A DNA stretch of 29,504 bases from an uncultured Prevotella sp. (GTDB lineage: Bacteria; Bacteroidota; Bacteroidia; Bacteroidales; Bacteroidaceae): the NCBI GenBank assembly GCA_900557255.1, contig USSA01000023.1, positions 1-29,504 on the forward strand. Direction: 5' to 3'. Below, one piece after another: positions 7,892 to 16,300 of the stretch (within the stretch, counting starts at the first letter, position 1; every line of letters begins with the position of its first letter). Under the pieces are notes generated by a model. It was not told where the DNA came from. It made no database searches and saw only the letters and a list, made by a program, of their open reading frames with translations. A program made the position numbers and the translations under genes.

Positions 7892-8428
7892 ATGAAAAGA
7901 GTACGTTGTCCTAAATGCGATAATTTTATCACCTTCGATGAGACCAAGTATCAGGCAGGTCAGAGTCTCGTTTTCGTTTGTCCTAATTGCAATAAGCAGT
8001 TTGGCATCCGAATGGGAGTTTCCAAGCTCCGCGAAACCCGAAAGGAGGAAAAACTTGACGAGAATGCCAACGAGAAGGGATACGGCTCTATCGTTGTCAT
8101 CGAGAACGTATTCGCTTACAAACAGGTCATCCCGCTCCAGTTAGGCGACAACATCATCGGCCGCTACATGAAGAACAGCGGAATCAACTGCCCTATCGAA
8201 ACCGTAGACCCAAGCGTTGACATGAACCATTGCGTAATCAACGTTAGCCGCGACAAGAAAGGCAAATTGAAATACGTACTCCGTGATGGACCAAGTTATA
8301 CAGGAACTTTCGTTGACAATGAAATTCTGGGCGACAGAGAACGCCGCGTTATCGAAGACGGAACCCTGTTCACCATCGGAGCAACTTCTATCATTCTCCG
8401 TACAGCAGACAGTGAAGAAGAAAACTAA
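7892..8428 (+). CDS. Zinc-ribbon plus FHA domain protein
   Basis: 178 residues. An N-terminal zinc ribbon of the MJ0042 type has Cys6, Cys9, Cys30 and Cys33 (CPKC and CPNC). A basic linker (about 40-60) is followed by an FHA domain (about 68-173) with the IGR loop, a DPSVDMNHCVI stretch and GTFVDNE. FHA domains bind phosphothreonine peptides, suggesting a signalling adaptor in the cytosol. The position normally held by the SxxH serine is replaced here (VDMNH), which may alter binding. It follows the HU/SPOR gene and ends in a terminator, so the two probably form one unit. Confidence 0.8.
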   Translation: MKRVRCPKCDNFITFDETKYQAGQSLVFVCPNCNKQFGIRMGVSKLRETRKEEKLDENANEKGYGSIVVIENVFAYKQVIPLQLGDNIIGRYMKNSGINCPIETVDPSVDMNHCVINVSRDKKGKLKYVLRDGPSYTGTFVDNEILGDRERRVIEDGTLFTIGATSIILRTADSEEEN

Positions 8429-8457
8429 GAAGTTTCGATTATCAAAATAAACACTTC

Positions 8458-8502
8458 AAAAGGAGGAATTAGATGTTGGTTTACATCCAATTGCTCCTTT
8501 TT
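8458..8502 (+). terminator. Rho-independent terminator after the FHA gene
   Basis: A 19-base stem with two mismatches (8458-8476 pairing with 8483-8501) encloses the loop TGGTTT. A run of Ts forms the right arm and tail. Confidence 0.8.
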
Positions 8503-8610
8503 CACTTAACGAAAACGTAAAATCCCGCCATATTTCTAACTTTCTGAAAGAAATCTACTATATTTCGTAATCTTTTTGCTTTTATTTTCTTTAAATTAAA
8601 AGAAAATGTG

Positions 8611-8618
8611 TACCTTTG
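8611..8618 (+). promoter_or_regulatory. -7 element of the his/lys operon promoter
   Basis: TACCTTTG fully matches the Bacteroidota -7 element and lies 39 bases before the hisH ATG. No clear TTG is found at the expected -33 position; only TTTA at 8590-8593 is nearby. A nine-codon ORF (8641-8667) overlaps the hisH start out of frame and could couple translation. Confidence 0.6.
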
Positions 8619-8657
8619 CATCAGAATATAAGAAATAGAAATGAATTACGTTAGGTT

Positions 8658-9296
8658 ATGGATGTAGCAATCGTAAAATATAATGCCGGAAATATCTATT
8701 CCGTAGTCAACGCCATGAAGCGTTTAGGCATCGAACCTGTACTTACAGATGATGCAGAAATGCTCCAGAAGGCTGACCGCGTTCTTTTCCCAGGACAAGG
8801 CCAGGCTAGAGAAGCAATGGAATATCTGAAGGCTCATCAGCTTGATCAAGTAATCAAGAACTTGAAGCAACCCGTCCTGGGCATTTGTGTAGGACAGCAA
8901 CTCTTGTGCCGCCATTCGGAAGAAGGTGACGTAGATTGCATCGGAATCTTTGATGTAGATGTAAAGCGATTCCAGCCTCAGAAACACGAAGACAAGGTGC
9001 CTGCTATGGGATGGAATGAAATCTATGATTTGAAGACTGACCTTTATAAAGGCTTCGGAAACAGAATAGATTCTGATTCAGACAAGTCAATCGCTGATGC
9101 GCTGCTTCATCCCTACTCCTATTTCGTACATAGTTATTATGTACCACTCTGCGAGGAGACCATTGCCAAGGCAGAATACATTCTTCCTTATAGCGCATCG
9201 CTCCACAAAGACAATTTCTATACTTGCCAGTTCCACCCGGAAAAGAGCGGAAAGGTAGGCGAACAGATTTTAAAGAACTTTTTAGAGATAAAATAA
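8658..9296 (+). CDS. hisH: Imidazole glycerol phosphate synthase, glutaminase subunit
   Basis: 212 residues. This class I glutamine amidotransferase has nucleophile Cys77 in LGICVGQQLL and the His193/Glu195 pair in FHPEKSG. The N-terminus (VAIVKYNAGNIYSV) and the HSYYVP motif are typical of HisH. The protein hydrolyses glutamine and channels ammonia to HisF, which forms imidazole glycerol phosphate and AICAR. It is first in the run hisH-hisA-hisF-hisIE, the complete late-middle block of histidine synthesis; hisG, hisD, hisC and hisB must lie elsewhere. No histidine-rich leader peptide is visible. Confidence 0.95.
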   Translation: MDVAIVKYNAGNIYSVVNAMKRLGIEPVLTDDAEMLQKADRVLFPGQGQAREAMEYLKAHQLDQVIKNLKQPVLGICVGQQLLCRHSEEGDVDCIGIFDVDVKRFQPQKHEDKVPAMGWNEIYDLKTDLYKGFGNRIDSDSDKSIADALLHPYSYFVHSYYVPLCEETIAKAEYILPYSASLHKDNFYTCQFHPEKSGKVGEQILKNFLEIK

Positions 9297-9312
9297 AAGA
9301 GGAAATACTAAT

Positions 9313-10026
9313 ATGATAGAATTAATTCCAGCTATCGACTTGATAAATGGCCAGTGTGTTCGTCTTACAAAAGGCGATTACGACCAGAAGAAGGTTTACA
9401 ATGACAATCCTGCCGAGGTTGCAAAACAGTTTGAGCAGATGGGCTTCAAACGCCTTCATGTAGTAGACCTCGATGGAGCCAAGTCAAAGCACATCGTCAA
9501 TGATGCGGTGTTGAAGGCCATTACCACAGAAACCTCTCTCGTGGTTGATTTCGGTGGCGGAATCAAGACCGAAGAAGATATTGAGAAAGCTTTTGCTGCG
9601 GGAGCAAGCATGGTTACAGTGGGCAGCATTGCCGTCACCAATCCTGAACTCTTCATGCAATGGCTGAACAAGTATGGAGCCGACCGCCTGATTCTGGGAG
9701 CCGACGTAAGAAACGGTAAGATTTCTATCAACGGATGGAAAGAAGATTCTTCTGAAGATCTCCTTCCTTTCCTGAAAAAGTACATCGATAAAGGAGTACG
9801 CTACGTTCTCTGCACAGAAATCAGCAAAGACGGAACGCTGCAGGGACCTGCCATAGAACTCTACAAAAAAGTAATGGCTGCCTACCCTCAACTGCATCTT
9901 ATCGCCTCAGGCGGAGTGAGTTGCAACGAAGACATCGAAGCATTGGAAACTGCTGGAATTCCTGCCGTGGTATTTGGAAAAGCTTTCTACGAAGGGAAAA
10001 TCGATGTTGACAAACTAGTTAAATAG
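9313..10026 (+). CDS. hisA: ProFAR isomerase
   Basis: 237 residues, (beta/alpha)8 barrel. The catalytic aspartates are visible as Asp9 (IPAIDL) and Asp131 (LGADVRNG), and the two phosphate-binding halves show GGGIKT and ASGGV. It performs the Amadori isomerisation of ProFAR to PRFAR, the substrate of HisF. It lies 16 bases after hisH. The stop codon TAG (10024-10026) is the first three bases of a heptamer repeat that fills much of the spacer before hisF. Confidence 0.95.
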   Translation: MIELIPAIDLINGQCVRLTKGDYDQKKVYNDNPAEVAKQFEQMGFKRLHVVDLDGAKSKHIVNDAVLKAITTETSLVVDFGGGIKTEEDIEKAFAAGASMVTVGSIAVTNPELFMQWLNKYGADRLILGADVRNGKISINGWKEDSSEDLLPFLKKYIDKGVRYVLCTEISKDGTLQGPAIELYKKVMAAYPQLHLIASGGVSCNEDIEALETAGIPAVVFGKAFYEGKIDVDKLVK

Positions 10027-10065
10027 TTAATAGTTGACTGTAAATAATTAATAGCTGACAGTTAA
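10024..10065 (+). repeat. Heptamer-periodic repeat in the hisA-hisF spacer
   Basis: Six consecutive seven-base units: TAGTTAA, TAGTTGA, CTGTAAA, TAATTAA, TAGCTGA, CAGTTAA. The first TAG ends hisA. Confidence 0.75.
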
Positions 10066-10087
10066 TTGCTCGGAGCTATTCTCGATA

Positions 10088-10109
10088 CGCCCTGTAAGGG
10101 CTAAAGCTT
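10088..10109 (+). repeat. Short interspersed CGCCCTG repeat
   Basis: A 22-base stretch starting CGCCCTGTAAGGGC contains a small palindrome (GCCCTGTAAGGGC). It matches the left arm of the terminator at 5057-5078 at 18 of 22 positions. Confidence 0.5.
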
Positions 10110-10132
10110 CAATTGATAAGAATTAAAATACA

Positions 10133-10915
10133 ATGGTGAAAGTTCAAAGTAAAAGCAAAGGATTGGCTAAGCGAATCGTTCCTTGTCTTGACGTGAAGAA
10201 CGGTGAGACGGTTAAAGGAACCAACTTCGTGAACCTACGCAGCGCTGGTGACCCGGTAGAACTGGGAAAAGCTTATAGCGATGCTGGAGCCGATGAGCTC
10301 GTATTCCTCGATATTACAGCGAGTTTCGAAGAGCGCAAAACCTTTACGGATATGGTAACCCGCGTGGCTGCCGAAATCAATATCCCATTTACTGTGGGAG
10401 GTGGAATCAATGAACTCAAAGATGTTGACCGCCTGCTCAACGCAGGAGCTGACAAGGTAAGCATCAACAGTGCTGCCATCCGACATCCGGAGCTCATCGA
10501 TGAAATTGCCAACCATTATGGCTCACAGGTTTGCGTATGCGCCATTGACGCACGTCTCGATTCTGACGGCTGGCACTGTTATGTAAAAGGCGGAAGAGAA
10601 CGGGTGGAACTAGGATTGTTTGACTGGGCTAAGGAAGTGGCAGACCGAGGTGCCGGTGAAATTCTCTTTACCAGTATGGATCATGACGGTGTGAAACAGG
10701 GATTCGCAAACGAGGCCCTCGCCCGTCTTGCTGAAGAAGTAAGCATTCCTATCATCGCCTCAGGAGGTGCTGGAAAGATGGAGCATTTCCGCGATGCGTT
10801 CACCCAAGGCAAGGCAGATGCTGCCCTGGCAGCCAGCGTGTTCCACTTTGGCGAGATTGCCATTCCTGACCTCAAGAAATACCTGAGAGAAGAAGGAATC
10901 AACGTGAGAATATAG
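10133..10915 (+). CDS. hisF: Imidazole glycerol phosphate synthase, cyclase subunit
   Basis: 260 residues. This (beta/alpha)8 barrel paralogous to HisA has catalytic Asp20 (RIVPCLDV) and Asp139 (CAIDA) and phosphate loops VGGGIN and ASGGAG. It cyclises PRFAR with ammonia from HisH. HisF normally begins at or next to LAKR; here ten extra residues ([10 protein letters not shown]) precede it. They are encoded by a repeat, AAGTTCA AAGTAAA at 10140-10153, also found before the beta-subunit gene. No other ATG fits the conserved start; TTG at 10163 is an alternative. Residue numbers use the ATG at 10133. Confidence 0.95.
   Translation: MVKVQSKSKGLAKRIVPCLDVKNGETVKGTNFVNLRSAGDPVELGKAYSDAGADELVFLDITASFEERKTFTDMVTRVAAEINIPFTVGGGINELKDVDRLLNAGADKVSINSAAIRHPELIDEIANHYGSQVCVCAIDARLDSDGWHCYVKGGRERVELGLFDWAKEVADRGAGEILFTSMDHDGVKQGFANEALARLAEEVSIPIIASGGAGKMEHFRDAFTQGKADAALAASVFHFGEIAIPDLKKYLREEGINVRI
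10140..10153 (+). repeat. Heptamer repeat units inside the hisF start
   Basis: AAGTTCA AAGTAAA is identical to units at 3810-3823 and 3841-3854. Here it encodes part of the HisF N-terminal extension. Confidence 0.65.
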
Positions 10916-10976
10916 AACACGTAAGGATACTGAGACACGTGAATATAATAATGTAAGAAAATAAAAACAAGATAAA

Positions 10977-11624
10977 ATGAAAATAGATTTCGAAAAATTA
11001 GGCGGACTGGTTCCTGCCATCATCCAAGACGCAGTTACAAAGAACGTCTTGATGCTTGGCTTCATGAATCAGGAAGCATACGATAAGACAATAGCAACCA
11101 AAAAGGTAACATTCTGGAGCCGTTCACGCAACTGCCTCTGGACAAAAGGTGAAACATCAGGTAACTTCCTGAATCTCGTTAGCATTCAGAACGACTGCGA
11201 TAACGACACCTTGCTGGTTAAGGTTCACCCAGATGGTCCAACCTGCCACAAAGGTACAGACACCTGCTGGGCAGAAGAGAACACGCTCAACCCAATTCTC
11301 TTTCTCTCAGAACTTCAGGACTTCATCAACAAGCGCCACGAAGAAATGCCAGAGGGAAGCTACACTACTAGCCTCTTCAAGAAAGGCGTTAACAAAATGG
11401 CACAAAAGGTTGGAGAAGAAGCCGTTGAAACTATTATCGAAGCTACAAACGGCAACAACGAGAAACTCATTTACGAGAGTTCAGACCTCATTTATCACCT
11501 CATCGTTCTGCTCACAAGCAAGGGCTTGAGAATAGAAGATGTAGTGAAAGAACTTCAGATGCGTCACGATCCGGAATGGGATAAGAAACGTCGCGTTGCC
11601 AAGAGCAAGGGCGAAATGAAATAA
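10977..11624 (+). CDS. hisI: Bifunctional PR-AMP cyclohydrolase / PR-ATP pyrophosphatase
   Basis: 215 residues, a HisIE fusion. The HisI half (about 1-115) has WSRSRNCLWTKGETSGN, the metal-binding DCDNDTLL and the GPTCHKG zinc site with a further cysteine at DTCW. The HisE half (about 120-215) has the helical KVGEEAVETIIEA and YESSDLIYHLIVLL motifs. Together they convert PR-ATP to ProFAR, the substrate of HisA two genes upstream. The spacing to hisF is 61 bases and to the ATPase gene 31 bases. Confidence 0.95.
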   Translation: MKIDFEKLGGLVPAIIQDAVTKNVLMLGFMNQEAYDKTIATKKVTFWSRSRNCLWTKGETSGNFLNLVSIQNDCDNDTLLVKVHPDGPTCHKGTDTCWAEENTLNPILFLSELQDFINKRHEEMPEGSYTTSLFKKGVNKMAQKVGEEAVETIIEATNGNNEKLIYESSDLIYHLIVLLTSKGLRIEDVVKELQMRHDPEWDKKRRVAKSKGEMK

Positions 11625-11655
11625 CAAACCAACATTAAGGAGAAAAAAATAGAAG

Positions 11656-12372
11656 ATGTTAATAGATTATCAGAACGTCAGCATATATCAGGCCGACAAG
11701 TGCGTGCTCCAGAACATCAATTTCCATATTGATGAAGGAGAATTCGCCTACCTTATTGGAAAAGTCGGCTCTGGTAAAAGTTCGCTATTAAAGACACTTT
11801 ATTGCGAACTAGACCTTGTAGAAGGCGAAACCGAGAAGGCTGAAATTCTCGGCAGAGACCTCAAAACTATCAGGCGAAAGGAGATTCCGGCTCTGCGTAA
11901 GGAATTGGGAATCATCTTTCAGGATTTCCAGCTGCTACACGACCGCACCGTTCGCAAGAACTTTGAATTCGTACTCAAGGCAACAGGCTGGAAAAACAAA
12001 AAAGACAGAGAAAAGCGTATCGAAGAGGTGCTCAACGAAGTAGGCATGATTGATAAAATCGACAAGATGCCTCATGAGCTCTCAGGTGGTGAGCAGCAGC
12101 GTGTAGCCATCGCCCGCGCCATTCTCAATAATCCTAAAATCATCATCGCCGATGAGCCTACAGGCAATCTCGACCCAGAGACTGCCAGCAACATCGTGAG
12201 TCTGCTGAAAGACATCACCAAACAAGGCACAGCTGTTGTGATGACAACCCATAACATCCCGATGCTCGACAAATTCCCAGGCATCGTTTACCGCTGTAAG
12301 GAAGGTGTGCTCTACGACGTAACCAACGAGTACAACCACATCGACCTCACAGAGGATGGAGAAGATAATTAA
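11656..12372 (+). CDS. FtsE-like ABC transporter ATP-binding protein
   Basis: 238 residues with every ABC ATPase motif: Walker A GKVGSGKS (35-42), Q-loop FQDFQLL, signature LSGGEQQR (142-149), Walker [10 protein letters not shown] (162-170) and switch His199 (TTHN). The FQDF Q-loop, length and organisation are closest to FtsE, which with the membrane protein FtsX controls peptidoglycan hydrolases at the septum. No FtsX-like or other permease is present in the window, so the partner must be encoded elsewhere. It is inserted between hisIE and lysC in one probable operon, with AAGGAG upstream of the ATG. A MacB/LolD-type role cannot be excluded. Confidence 0.8.
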   Translation: MLIDYQNVSIYQADKCVLQNINFHIDEGEFAYLIGKVGSGKSSLLKTLYCELDLVEGETEKAEILGRDLKTIRRKEIPALRKELGIIFQDFQLLHDRTVRKNFEFVLKATGWKNKKDREKRIEEVLNEVGMIDKIDKMPHELSGGEQQRVAIARAILNNPKIIIADEPTGNLDPETASNIVSLLKDITKQGTAVVMTTHNIPMLDKFPGIVYRCKEGVLYDVTNEYNHIDLTEDGEDN

Positions 12373-12399
12373 GTGAAATAATTAAATAAAATTACGACT

Positions 12400-13722
12400 A
12401 TGAAGGTAATGAAATTCGGAGGTACTTCTGTAGGCTCACCAGAGCGCATGAAGGGAGTAGCCTCTTTGGTTACAGAATCAGGTGAACCAACTTTCATCGT
12501 ATTGTCTGCGATGAGCGGTACAACAAACTCTCTCGTTGAGATCTCTGACTATCTTTACAAGAAGAATCCAGAGGGCGCCAACGAGGTAATCAACAACTTG
12601 GAGAAAAAATACATGCAGCATGTAGAAGAACTCTACTCTACCGAGGAGATGAAAAATACGACTCGTGAGTTCTTGCAGGGCGAATTCAACTATCTCCGCT
12701 CATTCACCAAAGACCTCTTCACTTCTTTCGAGGAGAAGAGCATCGTGGCTCAGGGCGAGATGATGAGCACCAACATGGTTGTAAACTACTTGAAGGAACA
12801 GGGCGTAAAGGCGGTATTGCTCAGTGCATTAGACTTCATGCGTACAGACAAGAACGCAGAGCCAGACCCTCAGTACATCAAGGAGAAGTTGGCTGCTATC
12901 ATGGAGCAGAACCAGGGCTATCAGATTTACATCACTCAGGGCTTCATCTGCCGCAACGCATACGGCGAGGTTGACAATCTGCAGCGTGGCGGTAGCGACT
13001 ATACCGCATCTCTTATCGGTGCAGCTCTCCCTGCTGACGAGATTCAGATCTGGACAGATATCGACGGAATGCACAATAACGACCCTCGTGTCGTAGAGCA
13101 CACCGAGGCTGTTCGCCAGTTGAACTTCGAGGAGGCTGCCGAGTTGGCTTACTTCGGTGCCAAGATTCTCCACCCTACCTGTGTTCAGCCAGCTAAGTAT
13201 GCAGGCATCCCTGTACGCTTGAAGAACACCATGGATCCTAAGGCCGACGGTACAATCATCGACAATGTCATCGTACGCGGCAAGATCAAGGCTGTTGCTG
13301 CCAAGGACAACATCACAGCCATCAAGATCAAGAGTAGCCGCATGTTGCTCGCTACAGGTTTCCTACGCAAGGTATTCGAAATCTTCGAGAGCTATCAGAC
13401 TCCAATTGATATGATTGCCACTTCTGAGGTGGGTGTCAGCATGAGTATTGATAATGATTCTCATCTTAACGACATCGTAAACGAGCTGAAGAAATATGGT
13501 ACAGTAACTGTTGATTCTGATATGTGCATCATCTGCGTTGTAGGTGATTTGGACTGGAGCAACGTTGGCTTCGAGACCATCGCTACCGATGCGATGAAGA
13601 ACATTCCTGTACGCATGATTTCTTACGGTGGTTCTAACTACAACATCTCATTCCTCATCAGAGAGAAAGATAAGAAGCAGGCATTGCAGAACTTGAGCAA
13701 CGTATTGTTCGAGAAGAAGTAA
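12400..13722 (+). CDS. lysC: Aspartate kinase (monofunctional)
   Basis: 440 residues. The N-terminal kinase domain (about 1-285) starts KVMKFGGTSVGSPERM and contains the aspartate/ATP motifs GGSDYTASLIGAAL and WTDIDGMHNNDPR. Two C-terminal ACT domains follow (about 300-440; VGVSMSIDNDSHL, VVGDLDW). It phosphorylates aspartate, the first step toward lysine, threonine and methionine; the ACT domains usually give end-product feedback. No homoserine dehydrogenase is fused. It lies 27 bases after the FtsE-like gene and 139 bases before lysA, which suggests lysine-directed regulation. Confidence 0.95.
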   Translation: MKVMKFGGTSVGSPERMKGVASLVTESGEPTFIVLSAMSGTTNSLVEISDYLYKKNPEGANEVINNLEKKYMQHVEELYSTEEMKNTTREFLQGEFNYLRSFTKDLFTSFEEKSIVAQGEMMSTNMVVNYLKEQGVKAVLLSALDFMRTDKNAEPDPQYIKEKLAAIMEQNQGYQIYITQGFICRNAYGEVDNLQRGGSDYTASLIGAALPADEIQIWTDIDGMHNNDPRVVEHTEAVRQLNFEEAAELAYFGAKILHPTCVQPAKYAGIPVRLKNTMDPKADGTIIDNVIVRGKIKAVAAKDNITAIKIKSSRMLLATGFLRKVFEIFESYQTPIDMIATSEVGVSMSIDNDSHLNDIVNELKKYGTVTVDSDMCIICVVGDLDWSNVGFETIATDAMKNIPVRMISYGGSNYNISFLIREKDKKQALQNLSNVLFEKK

Positions 13723-13733
13723 TGCAAATGAAA

Positions 13734-13758
13734 ACGAAGAGTGAAAAGTGAAGAATTC
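13734..13758 (+). repeat. Heptamer-periodic repeat in the lysC-lysA spacer
   Basis: Units ACGAAGA, GTGAAAA, GTGAAGA followed by ATTC, nearly identical to the copy in the biotin-carrier gene. Its first 11 bases (AACGAAGAGTG, 13733-13743) are inverted exactly at 13778-13788, so the spacer can fold into a long hairpin. Confidence 0.7.
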
Positions 13759-13786
13759 GTATGTAATGCTTCCTATCCACTCTTCG

Positions 13787-13835
13787 TTGGATATTCTGAT
13801 TTACTATAAATTGGATATTCTGATTTAACTATAAT
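13787..13835 (+). repeat. Tandem duplication of about 24 bases before lysA
   Basis: TTGGATATTCTGATTT begins two adjacent units (13787-13810 and 13811-13835), differing by one inserted A and the last base. Confidence 0.8.
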
Positions 13836-13861
13836 AAGGTATTAATTTAAGATTAAGTGAA

Positions 13862-15019
13862 ATGAAAGGTACATTTCCGATAGATAAGTTTCAGGAGATA
13901 CAGACTCCGTTCTACTATTACGACACCAATGTGTTGCGCCAGACATTGAAAACCATCAATGAAGAGGCTGGCAAGCACGAGGGATTTGAAGTGCACTATG
14001 CCGTAAAGGCAAATGCTAACCCTAAGGTGCTCAATATCATCTGTCAGGCTGGTTTAGGAGCCGACTGTGTGAGCGGAGGAGAAATTCAGGCTGCCATCAA
14101 AGCCGGATTCCCAGCCAGCAAGATTGTTTACGCTGGTGTAGGCAAGAGCGATTGGGAAATCAACCTCGGATTGGAGAAAAACATCTTCTGCTTCAATGTA
14201 GAGAGTATTCCGGAGTTGGAAATCATCAACGAACTGGCTGAAAAACAGAATAAGATAGCGCAGGTTTGTTTCCGCATCAATCCGGATGTCGGCGCCCATA
14301 CACATGCAAACATCACAACAGGACTGGCAGAAAACAAGTTCGGAATTGCCATGCGCGACATGGAAGCCGTAATCGAAGAGGCTGCCAAGATGAAGAACAT
14401 CCAGTTCCTCGGACTGCACTTCCACATCGGAAGCCAGATCCTCGACATGGGGGATTTCGAGGCACTCTGCAACCGTATCAACGAACTTCAGAACCAACTT
14501 GAAGCGCATCACATCGTTGTGAAGAACATCAATGTGGGCGGCGGATTGGGCATTGACTATAATCATCCAAACCGACAGCCAATCCCTAATTTCAAGGATT
14601 ATTTCGATACATACGCAAAGAAACTGAAGTTGCGCGATGGTCAGAAGCTTCACTTCGAGTTGGGCCGCGCTGTAGTGGGTCAGATGGGTTCTCTCATCAC
14701 CAAGACACTCTACATCAAGCAGGGCACAGCCAAGCAGTTTGCCATTGTGGATGCAGGAATGACCGACCTCATCCGTCCAGCACTCTATCAGGCTTACCAT
14801 AAGATTGAGAACATCTCAAGCGATGAACCTGTAGAAACTTACGACGTAGTAGGTCCTATCTGCGAATCAAGCGATGTCTTCGGCAAGGCTGTCGACATCA
14901 ACAAAGCCCATCGCGGCGACCTCATCGCCCTCCGCTCAGCCGGAGCCTATGCTGAGATTATGGCGAGCCAGTATAACTGTCGCCAGTTGCCAAAGGGTTA
15001 TATTACAGAAGACTTTTAA
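13862..15019 (+). CDS. lysA: Diaminopimelate decarboxylase
   Basis: 385 residues. A fold-type III PLP enzyme with Schiff-base Lys49 in HYAVKANAN, the phosphate-binding NVGGGLGIDY loop, LHFHIGSQI, and the C-terminal GPICESSDVFGK motif with the active-site cysteine from the partner subunit. It decarboxylates meso-diaminopimelate to lysine, the last lysine step. It is adjacent to aspartate kinase, so the first and last enzymes of the pathway are paired. The 139-base spacer with hairpin-forming repeats may allow separate control. A heptamer repeat begins three bases after the stop codon. Confidence 0.95.
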   Translation: MKGTFPIDKFQEIQTPFYYYDTNVLRQTLKTINEEAGKHEGFEVHYAVKANANPKVLNIICQAGLGADCVSGGEIQAAIKAGFPASKIVYAGVGKSDWEINLGLEKNIFCFNVESIPELEIINELAEKQNKIAQVCFRINPDVGAHTHANITTGLAENKFGIAMRDMEAVIEEAAKMKNIQFLGLHFHIGSQILDMGDFEALCNRINELQNQLEAHHIVVKNINVGGGLGIDYNHPNRQPIPNFKDYFDTYAKKLKLRDGQKLHFELGRAVVGQMGSLITKTLYIKQGTAKQFAIVDAGMTDLIRPALYQAYHKIENISSDEPVETYDVVGPICESSDVFGKAVDINKAHRGDLIALRSAGAYAEIMASQYNCRQLPKGYITEDF

Positions 15020-15021
15020 TA

Positions 15022-15052
15022 TAGTTGAAAGTTAAAAGTTAAGAGTTTATAG
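15022..15052 (+). repeat. Heptamer-periodic repeat after lysA
   Basis: Units TAGTTGA, AAGTTAA, AAGTTAA, GAGTTTA followed by TAGG. The same order of unit types is seen at 7783-7813. Confidence 0.8.
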
Positions 15053-15094
15053 GATTCTCCTTTCTCTAGCTTTCTATATTACGAGAAAAAGAAT

Positions 15095-16237
15095 ATGATG
15101 ATCATTAGTACAACTACTATAATAACAGGCGCAGTGGTGGTTTTATTGGCGGTTCTTGGATCGCTGATAAATCCATTTCTGCGCTCGTTGCGCTTTCAAA
15201 AAACAGAAACGGCAGAGAATCAACCTCCTGTCAGTATACTCATTACCGCACACGATAATCTTGCTGAATTGGAGAGGAATCTCCCTATGTTCCTGCGCCA
15301 GCAGTACGCTGCCGACTATCAGGTAATCGTAGTCTGCCAGAGTACAGATGGCGAGACACAGGATTTTCTGAAGCGAACAGCAGCCGAGAACCCTCATCTT
15401 TATTATACTTACATTCCTGAGAGTTCACGCTACATGAGCCGCAAGAAATTGCAGATTACACTGGGTGTGAAGGCTGCCAAACATGAATGGATTATTCTGA
15501 CAGAGCCTAATTGCCGCCCAAGCAACGACAAGTGGCTGCAAACCATGGTCCGTCAATGCCAGGACCCAAACCATCTGGTATTGGGATATGTAGCCCTTGA
15601 TGAGGAAACCAAGAGCGTACGCCGTTTCGACAGCATCCGCAAGGCTTACTATGTTTTGCGCCGTGCCCAACAGACCTATGGTTATCGCAGCCACATGCCA
15701 AACGTAGCGTTCCGCAAAAGCGACTTCATGAAGGAACAGGGCTATCAGGGCAACCTGGAATATGTTCGCGGCGAATACGATTTTCTCGTCAACAAGTATG
15801 CACTGTGCGGAGATACTGCAACAGAACTGGATTGCGATGCATGGCTCATCCGCGAAGCACCATCGAGCAAGAGTTGGCACAATGCCCAACTCTATCTGCA
15901 GGCTTCACGCAAGAGTCTGGAAAGAGCAGGTTCCATGCGAACCCTCATGTTCTTCGACCATCTCATGCCACATCTCAGCCTGATAGCAACGCTGGCCGTT
16001 GCAGCCTACTCTATCCTCATGAAGAATTGGATTCTTACAGGATGCGCAGGTTTCAGTTTCCTCCTGCTGTTCATCGTGAGAATGCTGATAGCCAACAAGG
16101 CCATCAAACACTTTGATGACGGAATAGCGATGTTCAAACTGCCATTCTTCGAATATGGAATTATCTGGAGAAATCTGGCTACCAAATTGCGCTATTGGCG
16201 GGCTGACAAAAACGATTTCACTTCTCATAAACTCTAG
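15095..16237 (+). CDS. Membrane-bound GT2-type glycosyltransferase
   Basis: 380 residues. An N-terminal membrane anchor (about 6-30) precedes a GT-A domain (about 44-260) with PVSILITAHDN, DYQVIVVCQSTDG and a DxD-region stretch that reads WIILTEPNCRP. Two C-terminal helices follow (about 290-340). The family usually has an Asp-x-Asp metal site; here Glu-Pro-Asn-Cys stands in its place, so catalysis or metal use may differ. Donor and acceptor are unknown. The gene follows lysA by 75 bases and precedes another glycosyltransferase-like gene; either ATG (15095 or 15098) could start it. Confidence 0.75.
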   Translation: MMIISTTTIITGAVVVLLAVLGSLINPFLRSLRFQKTETAENQPPVSILITAHDNLAELERNLPMFLRQQYAADYQVIVVCQSTDGETQDFLKRTAAENPHLYYTYIPESSRYMSRKKLQITLGVKAAKHEWIILTEPNCRPSNDKWLQTMVRQCQDPNHLVLGYVALDEETKSVRRFDSIRKAYYVLRRAQQTYGYRSHMPNVAFRKSDFMKEQGYQGNLEYVRGEYDFLVNKYALCGDTATELDCDAWLIREAPSSKSWHNAQLYLQASRKSLERAGSMRTLMFFDHLMPHLSLIATLAVAAYSILMKNWILTGCAGFSFLLLFIVRMLIANKAIKHFDDGIAMFKLPFFEYGIIWRNLATKLRYWRADKNDFTSHKL

Positions 16238-16300
16238 ACAGGGTTAAAGGAAGCAACAGTCTATCAGAAATAATAACAGTTAAAAATAACCGACAGAACG

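Noticed and set aside
13787..13835. Possible CRISPR array or direct-repeat array
   Set aside because: There are only two adjacent units with no spacer between them and no cas genes; it is a simple tandem duplication.
13723..13861. Lysine riboswitch before lysA
   Set aside because: The spacer is only 139 bases and is filled by repeats; the conserved L-box core cannot be found.
14054..14800. Minus-strand open frame of 248 codons
   Set aside because: It is a shadow of lysA, low-complexity Leu/Val-rich with no family signature.
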